Shown here piece after piece: positions 47,453 to 57,746 of a DNA stretch of 64,000 nt. A program made the position numbers and the translations under genes. Each line of letters opens with the position of its first letter. Positions within the stretch are counted from its first letter, which is position 1. Location of the stretch: the NCBI GenBank assembly GCA_009667805.1, contig CM019069.1:57901422-57965421 (forward strand), written 5' to 3'. Under the pieces are notes generated by a model. The model had not been told where the DNA came from. It ran no database searches and was given only the letters and a program-made list of their open reading frames with translations. Source of the stretch: Leptobrachium leishanense. Lineage: Eukaryota > Chordata > Amphibia > Anura > Megophryidae.

Positions 47453-47566
47453 AAAAAGGTGGAAAGGAAGAAAGTGAGATAAATGGGTGAATTTTTCTGG
47501 TTTGGCCATTTTGACATGGATTTTTCACTTCTCCAGTCATTCTCCTGAGTTTCACCTTTATTGGAG
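47453..47566. mobile_element. MITE family A, copy 5 (degenerate, inverted)
   Basis: GAAAGTGAGATAAATGGG, TTTCTGGTTTGGCCATTTTGA and TTCTCCAGTCATTCTCCTGA match the complement of copy 1, but both termini are eroded. Confidence 0.6.
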
Positions 47567-49211
47567 TTTCACATCTCCATCTCACGGTTCTATACAAAAA
47601 GATAAGGCACCTCTTTATGTCTCTAACCTGCACTGTAAAGAATATAATTTTCAGTATTTTAGTGTTTGTTTGCGGAGTTTGCATGGTACAAGGGTTTATG
47701 CTTGCATATGCAGTCAAGGCTAATGCCTAGGGTGGTAAATTAGAAGGGGGCAGCCTTTTTCATCATCAATAGGTGTGGAATAGCATGCACACCATAGGAC
47801 TGACTGCCACCCACTGAGGATTATTACCAAGAAGCTCTCGGCATTGTGCACCCTGACCATCACAGAGAAGCTCCCAGCTTTACCACTCCTGGCCAAGTAT
47901 CACCGAGTTGCTGTCATAACTGCCACCACCACTCACAAGCATAGTCATGAAACTATCCCAAAGACTTTTGAAGCTCCATAAAGACAGTATCAGTTATTCG
48001 TACAGAAGGTGCTTCAAGAACACCCGTTATACTTTCCAAAAATATAGCATTAAGAAGCATTAGAAGTTGCTTAATTGTTTTGTATTTAAAAACAAGCTCT
48101 ATTATCTTATTTGATAATTACTGCTACTACTAGCCCATTATCTGCTTTAGCCAATTATGTTGCCATTATAATTTTTAGAAACAGCAGCAAAAAATGAGCA
48201 AGACCCCCAGTGACGCATAATAGACCAATAGTTTGCAAACATAACAAAACGTTTAGGAAAAGATAAAAAAAAATAATCATAAAACATGCTTTTTTTCCCA
48301 CTCTTAAAAAAAAAAAAATGTCAAAGGTCAACATAAGTGCAACGTTAAATTGGTTAGATAGACATGAGGGCAAATAAATGCACCCACTCTTATAAAGGTC
48401 AATGAGTTGAGGCACTTGTCATTAAAATCCACTCTGAAGAATCTCATTCATTAAGGTCCTTCATTGGTAAACGTGCAGGGAAAACACTGGACGTGAATAA
48501 GCCCAGCAATTTCAAAAGTAAATTGGTTAATAGGCCTTCATGTTCTGCAGCATGTTTGGAGCAGAAGATGTGTGATTATTGAAAGGGGCTAGAATGACCT
48601 CAGAAGAGATGTGTCAAGAAAAGGATTTGTCACGAAGCCATCTAACACAGCTTGCCGATACGGTTTAGTCTTTTATATTAACAATATTCACTGATGTTTA
48701 AAGAAAACACTGAGTGATATAGATCATTCATTTCTGATGAGCATATGCCGTATGTGAAGGCAAAGTAACGTGAACCTGTCATGCCATACATATGTTCGCC
48801 TCATACGATAGGGAACGACTGCCTAATTTTTTAGCATCTTTCGCTAAAACAATTTACAGTAGTTGAGATTTTGGAGTACTTCCCTTTTAAATACGCACCA
48901 GCACTCAGCTCCAATGACATGCTGACAGCAGTGGGACTGGGCAAGTGTGATGTGTGATATTTAATCAAGGGACAATATGGAGCATTGATTTTAAGGCTAT
49001 CCATCACTTGAGACATTGCAGTTACAATGAACCTGTCAAATACATGTTCAATTTAAAATAAGGAGATCAAAGAATAGAATAGATTTAAACTTGGGGGTAC
49101 AAAAAAAACTCCATGAAAGCTCCACAGAAGAAAGAAGGGGTGCCTGTCAAATAACCACAAACAGAAAGGAAATGTAAATTAAATATAGACGTTTACATAT
49201 GGAATTGGTTA
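47567..49211. other. No recognisable gene
   Basis: AT-rich intron without confirmed elements. The 86-codon minus frame at 48155-48415 is phenylalanine-rich from A runs. Confidence 0.5.
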
Positions 49212-49219
49212 ATGTAGAA

Positions 49220-49355
49220 CAGTGGTGTCCAACCTTGGCGCTCCAGATGTCTTGGAACTACATCTCTCATGATGCTCTGTTGACCTAGTGAGTGGCTGAG
49301 CATCATGGTAGATGTAGTTCTGAAACATCTGAATGGCCAATGTTGGACACCACCA
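49220..49355. mobile_element. MITE family B, copy 4, with 8-bp duplication (hAT-type)
   Basis: CAGTGGTGTCCAACCTTGGC at the left and GCCAATGTTGGACACCACC at the right. ATGTAGAA lies on both sides (49212-49219 and 49356-49363) within a longer 11-bp direct repeat AATGTAGAACA. The CAGTGG start and an 8-bp duplication place family B in hAT. Confidence 0.85.
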
Positions 49356-49494
49356 ATGTAGAACATAGCGTGTTTTCCAACGGAACTTTGACATTAGACA
49401 GTGTGTGTTGCTTTAGGGAAGAGATACCATGAAGACTACACAACATTAAAGGATCCAGAGGGTGGTGGGTAGAAGAGCAGCCAGTGACCCTTTA

Positions 49495-49958
49495 GGCTAA
49501 TGTCAGATGAAAGCAATCTGAGCACACTGTGCGTCCGTGCATAATGGACGTACGTACTGACAGAAGATCCGGTAGACACCACACGGTCCGGTATTTTTTG
49601 ACGGATGTAGAACAAACAAGGGAAATCTGGGAATCAAAATTAATGAAAATTAAATGACAGGTACAGTCAGCCAGACCAAAAAAACTTCTGTACGTCAACA
49701 TGATGCACGCCGCAAATGCGGCGCGTCTGACGTTGTGTTATCACGCACACAGGCCGCTAGGCAGATGTGGTGCACTCTGGTGTCCATCTAGCGGTTTTAT
49801 GTTCTTGCCTAACTTGCGTCTGTTTGTCACGTGCGTTGGGCTGTTCAGTGCGCACGTACTTCGTGTGTGGGTCTCTATTGATCATGATTCTATGCTACGA
49901 CGGACATTAAACTGTTCGGCGACACGGACATGATCACTGCGTTTGTCCGACGCGGGTC
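49495..49958. mobile_element. PIF/Harbinger-type MITE, copy 2 (464 bp)
   Basis: GGCTAATGTCAGATGAA to GTCCGACGCGGGTC, flanked by TTA (49492-49494 and 49959-49961). It aligns with 46787-47256 along its length, including GCACGTACTTCGTGTGTGGG and GATCATGATTCTATGCTACG. Confidence 0.85.
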
Positions 49959-50265
49959 TTAGTATGGATTAGAGTCAAATCATTTGTTGAAGGAGTTTGG
50001 GTGTATAGTACTTTCAAAAAGAAGCGAAAAACAAGAACCGAACCATAAAAACCTGATCATTTTAGAAGATTAAAATATTCACATAAGAACTTTATTATAG
50101 AATGCCATCAGAATAAGCCATGCTGTACAATAGGGATGAGCGTTCAGTTCGGATCTGTTCGGAGTTCGATTGAAACATCTCCCGTTCGGCTGTTCGAACT
50201 CCGAACATTTCCGCGTGTTCGCCTCATGTTCGCCCACACACTGCCAAGCTATCAGGGACAGTGTG

Positions 50266-50460
50266 TATCAGTGAGTTCTACCAGAGTTCAGCAAATTTGA
50301 ATCTGTCTTGGCACAGTCTGTTATCACTGTGCATCAGTGAGTTCTACCACAGTTCAGCAAATTAGAATCTGTCTTGGCACAGCCTGTTATCAGTGTGTAT
50401 CAGTGAGTTATACCACAGTTCAGCAAATTAGAATCTGTCTTGTCACAATATTTGGGTGCA
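50266..50460 (+). repeat. 66-bp tandem repeat, three copies, inside the hAT-like element
   Basis: ATCAGTGAGTTCTACCACAG recurs at about 50266, 50332 and 50398, followed each time by TTCAGCAAATTAGAATCTGTC. A further block beginning TTTGGGTGCACTGCCACTGA is duplicated at about 50452 and 50590. Confidence 0.88.
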
Positions 50461-51171
50461 CTGCCACTGACGCCTATACCAGATTCATATCATTTTAATA
50501 TTGGACCACAGGATCCACCACTGCACTCTTCCACGATACCACAGAGGGGATACGGTGTGAAGGCACTTGCTGCTTCCAAAGGTAAAATATTTGGGCGCAC
50601 TGCCACTGACGCCTATACCAGAGTCATATTTTAATATTTGACCGCAGGGTCCATCCCAATTTTAACCCTTTCGCCGCTGAGGCATTTCCCGCCCCTGTGC
50701 TGAGGTCATTTTTACCGATTTTGCTCATCATGTTTAAACGTGTTTTGAAGGCTTATTTTAGTATATGACCCAGACATATTATATATCGTTCTTTCCGTCA
50801 GACTCGGCAGATTCATAATATGTCATTATTATATGTATACGTCATGACCTGTCTGTATATTATAACAAAAAATGCAATAAAATATGAATTTTCAATAATT
50901 TACAACGTGTAAAGTGTTTTTTTTTCCACATTTTAACATGCGAGCAATTGCGGTTATATTTTGTATGGGGTGCGCTTGTTAAAAAAATTAGAGATGGGGT
51001 CTCGTTACATTTTTTTTGGGGAAAATTACGCGATTTTTAACAAACGCACCGCATACAAAAATCGTTAGTGCAGCATTATTGTTCACATTATAATTGAAAT
51101 GGGAACAATATTGCTGCATTAACGAACCAAAAAAAAAACTTGTTTATTTTTTTATAATTTTTTTTTGACCC

Positions 51172-51798
51172 CTGATGTACCCTGTACGTCCTGTCCTCGG
51201 GTCTCCCTTAGACCCGCGGACGTACAGGGTACGTCAGCGGCGCCAAATCCCCCTCCCGCCCGATACTCACCTCCCTCGTCGGATCCCACGGCGATCTGGC
51301 AGGGAGGAAGCCCGCCCATGTGATTTACATGGGCAGGCGAGGCTGATGACGTCGCCACGCTGCGTGGTGACGTCATCAGAAGGTGCCCCCATGTAATTCA
51401 ATGGAGGGGAGGGGGGGCTCCTTCGGAGCCCTCTATCTCCCCAACCATTGAAGCTAGCAAAATGCTTTTTGCACCGCTGAAAAGGGGAGAGTCTCCCCTT
51501 TTCAGCTGTGTATAGCATTAACCATTTCGCCGCCGGATCGCGTTTTAGCGCGAATTGGCGCCAAAACGTGATTCGAACCTGGAGGGGGGCTGACATCTTG
51601 GATATCAGCCTAGCCTCCAGGTCCCCCCCCACCCACTGACAACCTCACCATATGTGTGAGGATGTCAGTGGGCCAGTTAACCCTCTAGCTGCCATGTAGA
51701 GATAAGGGGATCCTAAGGGTCCCTTTATCTCCCGATCCATGGCAGCTAGATGGTCATATTTGACATCATCTGAAAGGCCTGATCATGGCCTTTCAAAT
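51172..51798. repeat. Hairpin train 3
   Basis: Stem-loops at 51172-51233 (GTACCCTGTACGTC arm, related to the last stem of train 1), 51308-51337 (GCCCATGT), 51345-51378 (GATGACGTCGCCACGC), 51478-51503 (GAAAAGGGGAGA), 51587-51610 (GGCTGACATC), 51637-51669 (CTGACA-CCTCAC), 51686-51750 (TAGCTGCCATG..GAGATAA) and 51771-51798 (AAAGGCC). CREB-like TGACGTCA occurs in the third stem. Confidence 0.85.
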
Positions 51799-52023
51799 GA
51801 TACCAAACATGACCAGGTTTGGTTTAAAAAAATAATTAAAAAAAATAATAATAAAAAAAATAATAATAAAAAAATTTAAATAAAATCTTTTTTTTTAAAT
51901 TTTTTTTTTGTCTGGGGGGGGGTTTAATTAAATAGGACCTAGGCTGACATCTCAAAATAATTAGCACAAAATGGTCAGAATGAGCGCAGCGCACATAGGT
52001 GAACTGGCTCAGCAGTGAAAGGG
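51522..52023. mobile_element. Putative inner TTAA element (502 bp)
   Basis: TTAA at 51518-51521 and 52024-52027. The ends CCATTTCGCCGCCGG and (on minus) CCCTTTCACTGCTGAG are related to each other and to the outer ends. It may be a nested copy, or the shared terminus of a larger rearranged element. Confidence 0.5.
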
Positions 52024-52027
52024 TTAA

Positions 52028-52384
52028 AAGGTAAAAACATGTAAAAATTGGGTATTTCTATTCTCGGGATAAAATTTGGAAACTATTTAGCCGGGGTCTT
52101 TATTGGTGGTTATAGCTTTAGGAGATTAAATTACGAAAAAGTGTGTTTTTACCATTTTTTTCATCATATTTCATATTTTTTTTATATTAAATTATTGGAT
52201 ATGATGGAAATAATGGTATTTCTAGAAAGTCCATTTAATGGCGGGAAAAAAGGTGTATAATATGTGTGGGTTGAATAAACGAGTAAGAGGAAAATTTGAC
52301 CTAAACCCTAACAGCGCAGAAACGTAAAAACAGCAGCGGTCACTAAAGGACGGATTTGTGTAAAACTGCCCGGTCACTAAGGGG
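52028..52384 (-). mobile_element. Left-end fragment of the 18037-type piggyBac-like element
   Basis: The complement from 52384 reads CCCCTTAGTGACCGGGCAGT, then GCAGAAACGTAAAAACAGCAG in reverse, matching the first 350 bp or so of the element at 18037. It ends at the TTAA 52385-52388. Its other end stops at the TTAA of the neighbouring unit (52024-52027). Confidence 0.82.
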
Positions 52385-52470
52385 TTAATATTATTTTTTT
52401 AAACTTTTTTCATAGTCAGGTTTGGTATCGTTGGAACGGCCATGCTCTGGCCAATACAACAATACCTAAC

Positions 52471-52982
52471 ATTAACCCCATAACTGCCACGGATCGGAGA
52501 TAGGGGGTTCATTGGAACCCCCTATCGCACCATTGGTGGCAGTTAGGGGTTAACTCCAGGACTGGCGTCATCGTGCTATGCACGATGATGCCAGTCCTCA
52601 GGGGGCATTCCCGGAAGCTTGGCCGACATCCAAGATGTCGGCCAGCTCCGGGAAAGGACCGCGAATCGGCGCTTTTCGGCGCCGATTCGTGATCCGGCCC
52701 CCATGGGGTGAATGCCAGGTACCATTTGGAAGGGCAGGCTGTGCCCTTCCAAACGGTGCCTGGGTTAACCCCCTACATGCCGCCGATCGGGAGGGAGAGA
52801 GGTCCGAAGGACCTCCCCCCTCCCTTTCAGGCGCCTCCTCCGCACATGCGGGGGGGCGCCTGAATTAGGTGTCATCGCGCCCCCGCGATGACACCTAATT
52901 ACTTCGGCGGCGGTTCCGGGTGCTGGGCTGACATCGAGGAGGTCAGCCCGCACCTGCGGGTGGATGCGCTGAGCGCGTCCTC
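52471..52982. repeat. Hairpin train 4
   Basis: Starts with a 19-bp-armed palindrome bearing TTAACCCCATAACTGCCAC and its near complement (52471-52555). It continues with 52558-52600 (GGACTGGCGTCATCGTG), 52606-52650 (CCGGA-GCTGGCCGACATC), 52661-52695 (GAATCGGCGC), 52717-52762 (GG(T/C)ACC(A/G)TTTGGAAGGGCA), 52829-52863 (AGGCGCC), 52867-52898 (AGGTGTCATCGCG), 52921-52965 and 52972-52982. Stems differ from one another. Confidence 0.85.
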
Positions 52983-53572
52983 CACAGCGAAAGGGTTAAA
53001 GCACCTATTGTTACTTTCATCCAAAGCCTGCATAAGTTTCACCATAATTTAGTAAAAAAAAAAAAAAAAAAAATCACTAAACTTGTTCTGCGTGTCCTAA
53101 AATGTCTCCTCTTTTCATACAGGCTGCCGCCCCAAGCAGTTGTTTAAAGGAAAACCATTTACCGTCATTTGAAATGTCATTTTTTTGTTTTTAAAGGTTT
53201 CTATACATCCTAGAAATCCGCCACTTCACAGGCAGGTTATGGGGAACTCCTAGGCACGATATTTGAAGGATTTTTTCGTTTTTATTCTTAACCTTTATTT
53301 CATGAAAAACTCACTGTTCCTTTAAAAACCTTTGTTTTTAAACTTTGTGTCCTTGTTTCCTGTCCCCCCCAGGGCACTACCCGGACCGCCATACACCTTT
53401 TATGGCAAATATCTAGCATATTTGCCCTCTTGGAGGGCACTCTAAAAATCGAACGTTCAGGTCCCATTGACTTACATTGAGTTCGGATCGTGTTCGAACT
53501 CGAACTTTTGAAATTGTTCGAGTTCAAAGTCAAACTGAACACGGGGGCGTTCGGCTCATCCCTACTGTACAA

Positions 53573-54393
53573 TACTAAATACGTATATGCCTAAAAAAAA
53601 TATGTAAAGCAGTGAAAAAAAAGTATGATTCCAGATGTGTAAAATTAAAAAGAGTGAACATAAAGATTGAAAAGAAAAAAAGAGAAATCTAAAAGGTGGA
53701 AATAAAAACAAATCTAATAATAGTCATCACAATACACAAATCGACACAATAACCCCAATAATTATTTTTTTTTTTTAAAAAAAAGACCAAAACATGCAAG
53801 AATAGTGGAAAACGAGCACCTGGAAGGTGTTATATGGAATAAAAGGATTGTTGTCAGAATCATATGTTCAGCACATTTTATCCAGATGAAACTTGAGATG
53901 GCTTTTCATGTTAATAAAATCAGTGGTATTCAAACAACAGAAATGCAAAATCCACAGAAGCGCCTAATGTGATAACGGGTTTAACCTCAAGGCAAATGTC
54001 ACAGCTGAGTTCTACCACAGATCTGATTTGCAGGTTCATCCCTTTATACCCCTATTTCTACACTCTCCAACTTCCTGTTTCCTCCCTCAAGTTTAGCCTT
54101 TAACATAATCATAATGCTCATAATTTATTTTTCATTGCTGACAGATGCTTCATAAAAAAATACAAAAAGGCCAAAGTTTAACAAGACAAAAATATGGTTG
54201 AAGCTACAACTTTGTAAAATGTGACATTGCTTATTTGACAGTAAAATATTTTCCTGTTTCATAATCCTAGCAGACGAGAGTGTTCATCTAATAAAAGGAA
54301 GATGTACTTTTTGTTGAAGGATTACAGCTGTCACGGAATCCTTGTGAATCACAAGACCCAGATTGCAGATTTCATGAGACAAGAGGTGCAAAG
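53573..54393. other. No recognisable gene
   Basis: A-rich intron with short A and T runs; no element ends. Confidence 0.55.
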
Positions 54394-54395
54394 TA

Positions 54396-54892
54396 CCGTA
54401 TTTTTCGCTCCATAAGATGCACCTGACCATAAGACGCACCTAGTTTTTAGAGGAGGAAAACAGGAAAAAAGAATATTCTGAATCAAATAGTGTAATAATG
54501 GATAATGCCCCAGCTCCTCGCATGGATATACTGCCCCAGCTCCTCTCATGGATATACTGCCCCAGCTCCTCTCATGGATATACTGCCCCAGCGCATGGAT
54601 ATGCTCCAGCTCCTGGATAATGCCCCAGCTCATGGATATTGCCCAGCTCATGGATAATGCCCCAGCTCATGGATAATGCCCCAGCTCATGGATAATGCCC
54701 AGCTCATGGATAATGCCCAGCTCATGGATAATGCCCAGCTCATGGATAATGCCCCAGCACATGGATATGCCCCAGCTCACATATGGATTTGCCCCAGCTC
54801 ATGGATATGCCCCAGCAGCTCATGGATATGCCCCACTTTTCCCCCCACTTTTTGGGGGGAGAAAAGTGCGTCTTACGGAGCAAAAAATACGG
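54396..54892. mobile_element. TIR element (CCGTATTTTTCGCTCC family), 497 bp
   Basis: Ends CCGTATTTTTCGCTCCATAA and TTACGGAGCAAAAAATACGG, followed inward by GACGCAC/GTGCGTC. TA lies on each side (54394-54395 and 54893-54894). The terminus is a widespread vertebrate DNA-transposon end. Its superfamily is not certain, although a TA duplication suggests Tc1/mariner-like mobilisation. Confidence 0.75.
54498..54836 (+). repeat. Short tandem repeat inside the TIR element
   Basis: About 15 irregular copies of GCCCCAGCTCATGGATA(T/A), unit lengths 17-27 bp, filling almost all of the interior. Open frames rich in MPSSW/AQLMDN are products of the repeat. Confidence 0.88.
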
Positions 54893-55249
54893 TACATGGA
54901 ATAGTTTGCAGAGCTTTTCAAACAGTTTTACCTGTTCTGGTAAATAGAAGCAGAACAAATAACTTCCAGCTGTTGAATATGTATTATTTTTATATTATAA
55001 ATAATTTTATATATTTTTACTATTAGAATTGCTTTTCTGTTTTGTTTTAACAAACAAAGCAGTATATAGCTTATATAGCTACCTGGAAAACAGATGTGGC
55101 CCCTATAGAACACTCAGCAGCCCTGGATGGAAACGCTCATCAAATCTCTGCTATCAGCAATTTGGGCTTCTGGGCTTCTACAGTAATGCGTATCAAATTT
55201 TTCCAAAAAAAAAAAAAAAAGCCGTATTGGAAGAAAATTAGCAACAGAA

Positions 55250-56080
55250 AACTGAACTTCTTATCTTCCCTCCCTCTGAAACCTCTATTCCTGCGCCCAT
55301 TTACCTTCAGGTGAATGGTGCCACCATTACTTCTACCTCTCAGTCACGTTGCCTAGAGCTCCTCTTTGACTCCAATCTATCCTTCACTGCTCACATTCAG
55401 TCTCTAACCAAATCTTGCTCCTTCCACCTAAAAAACATTGCATGCATCCGTCCCTTTCTAAATCCCGACTCTACTAAAATGCTTGTCCAAGCTCTTATTT
55501 CCCGCCATGACTACTGCAAACTCCTTCTCTCTGGCATGAAGATTTTCCCTCTGCAGTCTGTAATGAACGCCTGTGCCAGACTCATACACCTCACCCCTCT
55601 GTGAATCTCAACACTGGCTCCCTATTTCTTTTAGAATCCATTTCAAAATACTGGCGCTCACGTACAAAGCTCTCCATAACCGCACTCCAGCCTACATCTC
55701 CTCCATTAGCAGGTATATCCTGACCTGCCCACCCTGCTCGGCCAATGATCTAATGCTATCACCTCCTCGTAGCCGCACCCCAACTCTCGCCTTCAGGACT
55801 TCTCCCAAGCTGCACCTTTTCTATGGAACTCCCTCCCACGCAACATTAGACTCTCCACATCTCTCCAGTACTTCAAGAAGTCTCTGAAAACACATTACTA
55901 TCAGTTCACTCCATGATCTCCCCACTGTACATTTCCTACTCCTCTTCCCATGCAGCACTCCTGCAACCGCCACTTCACTTATACTATTCACCCTCACCTA
56001 ATGGGTCTCCCTTCTTTGCTTAGATTGTAAGCTCTTGGCAGGGTCCTCTCTCCTACTGTTCTGTGTAACGTGTCGTGTAT
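55250..56080 (+). pseudogene. LINE (L2-like) reverse transcriptase C-terminal remnant and 3' UTR
   Basis: One frame (55311-55604) gives LELLFDSNLSFTAHIQSLTK, then FHLKNIACIRPFL and LVQALISRHDYCKLLLSG: the thumb and post-RT region of L2/CR1-clade non-LTR elements. A frameshift near 55590 moves to the next frame with SQHWLPISFRIHFKILALTY and KALHNRTPAYIS. The end at about 55887 corresponds to the usual FRTSPK...LWN-SLP-type tail, degraded. The 3' region contains TTAGATTGTAAGCTCTTGGC and AGGGTCCTCTC, a sequence common at L2-type 3' ends. The 5' two-thirds is missing, as expected for 5' truncation. Confidence 0.82.
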
Positions 56081-57738
56081 GTATATTTGGTATTCTGGTA
56101 TATTGGTGTATGTATATTGGTATACATCATATATCACTTGTAACACAAGCATATCATAGTTTTAATGCCGAAATTTTCAACAGTCGACTGGTTGCCCCAG
56201 CAATCCTGCTTCGTAACACATCATTTGGCATTTGCTGATCTGCTTGGCTTGCCAAAACCCATGATTCGCAAGCACTCTGCAGCTCAGAATAGGGATTCCA
56301 GGGTATGATGGTCTATGTCATCACTGGGCGTTTGTAAATCTCATAAAATGTATTGCTCTAGGAGAAAGACAAATGTTTTAAGCCGCGTCAATTAACGACG
56401 TCGCAAAAAACTTGTCTTTGAAAAAGATGCTCCAATTAATCCGCAGCCACATTTGACACCCGGCTGATATTTGAGGCTCAGCTGAAATAGGTGGTCAAGG
56501 GAAATGGAGCATCTTTTTACCTAGTTAGAGCTGGAAATTAGGGTAAGAGTTACTAATTATGGTTAGCTTACTATTTGTGCTGGTTTTAGGGTTAGGTTGA
56601 ACCTGAACATTCTGCTCCATTTTGCTTCAATTTTTGGCAACACATTCTGGCCCTTTTGTAACCCCGACCCCAATTTTTAAACCTAAACTTAACGACCCTA
56701 GCTATTGAGAATGATGCTCCAATTTGGCTGAAGTGTCAAAATCGGCAACATCTAAATTTCACAAGTGTCCATTTCGGTCGCAGCCGAACTGAAGCGTCTT
56801 TTTTAAAGAAGGGAACTTTATCATCATGTGATTTTCAGAGGTGCCTCTAAAGCCGCATTTTCTGTATCCTTCAATATCCTTCAGATGTTTCTGAACTACA
56901 ACTCCCATGGATCCCTGGCCATCTATTGTATTGAAGGAATTCTGGGGAATGTTAGGCATCAACATCAGGGGGGCCATGAGTCTGACAGCCCTGGCACAGA
57001 CCATTACCATTCTTAACTCTTCACACCTGTTCTTTAACAGATTCTGGCACCCCTATCTCCATAGAATCCAAGAGAAGACCCAATGTCAATTCTGATTGCA
57101 TCAACATTCCAAAAAGGAACAAAACAAAGATAGAAAAAATTATATTTTTACCAGAATGCAGAAATGTAGTTCATCATAATATACTTCAGAAAGGTAAACA
57201 AAAATATAGATGTGCCCAGAAACACAATTTAAAAGTACAACCCCCTTTTATTCTTATTCTTCAATTACAGGTGGCCTATAATTACCACTTTTGATGAGTG
57301 TAATTTCTTTATTATCTTTAAAAGGGTCGTAAAGCTCTGGTATTCACGCCAAATCCAACCCTTCTAAACAACCCCCTTTTTAGTGTTATTACACACTTCC
57401 AATGCTATAACCATAGAATAGTATCCCCATAAAATCGTACAGTGGCACTAGAGCTCTTTGTAAGGCAGTCTAGGAGAATTCATTTTTATAGATCATTGCT
57501 GGATATCAGTTATAAAAATAAATATATTCCATATGAGAGCAGAGAATATATTTTTATTACTTGGTTTCATAATGGGCAAATGGACTCCTTGGAAGACTTG
57601 AGTGGTGCTCATCCAATGAGGAAAAATAAAATGTTGCAAAATTGCCTCGCAGAATTTAAACAATTACATATTTAGAATTACCAATTCATTTAATGTACAC
57701 TATCTCAGATCTAAGGTTTAAAATTCCAACCACATGAT
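56081..57738. other. No recognisable gene; small inverted repeat and a weak family B remnant
   Basis: AAAAAGATGCTCCA(A)TT and AATGGAGCATCTTTTT form an inverted pair at 56416-56516; a similar GATGCTCCAATTTGGCTGAA is at 56712. TCAGATGTTTCTGAACTACA at 56881 resembles the inner part of family B. No coding sequence was recognised. Confidence 0.45.
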
Positions 57739-57746
57739 GTAGCCAC

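Larger units (their letters stand above)
50666..52995. mobile_element. piggyBac-like TTAA mosaic inserted in the hAT-like element
   Basis: TTAA at 50662-50665 and 52996-52999 flank ends CCCTTTCGCCGCTGAGG and (on minus) CCCTTTCGCTGTGGAGG. The uninterrupted paralogue at 57747-59130 reads CAATAGGTGCTTTAAAATTG at this place (about 58303-58322), the exact empty site with a single TTAA. Further TTAA boundaries with similar CCNTTTCG/CCCCTTAG ends occur at 51518, 52024 and 52385, so the insert is a patchwork of related TTAA elements. No transposase was found. Confidence 0.88.
50131..53564 (+). mobile_element. hAT-like element (TAGGGATGAGC family), copy 1, interrupted
   Basis: Ends TAGGGATGAGCG and CGGCTCATCCCTA are flanked by perfect CTGTACAA (50123-50130 and 53565-53572), an 8-bp duplication typical of hAT. 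Subterminal regions are rich in GTTCG/CGAAC motifs (GTTCGGAGTTCGA; TTCGAACTCGAACTTTTGAA). A 2.3-kb TTAA-flanked insertion (50666-52995) splits it. Without that, it is about 1.1 kb and close to copy 2 at 57747-59130, inverted. No transposase is present, so it is non-autonomous. Confidence 0.88.

Noticed and set aside
51345..51378. CREB site (TGACGTCA) as a regulatory element
   Set aside because: It is part of a palindromic stem in a hairpin train, where such palindromes occur by structure; no promoter context.
54349..55026. Frames with repeated AQLMDN or MSWG motifs
   Set aside because: Tandem repeat translated; located between transposon ends.
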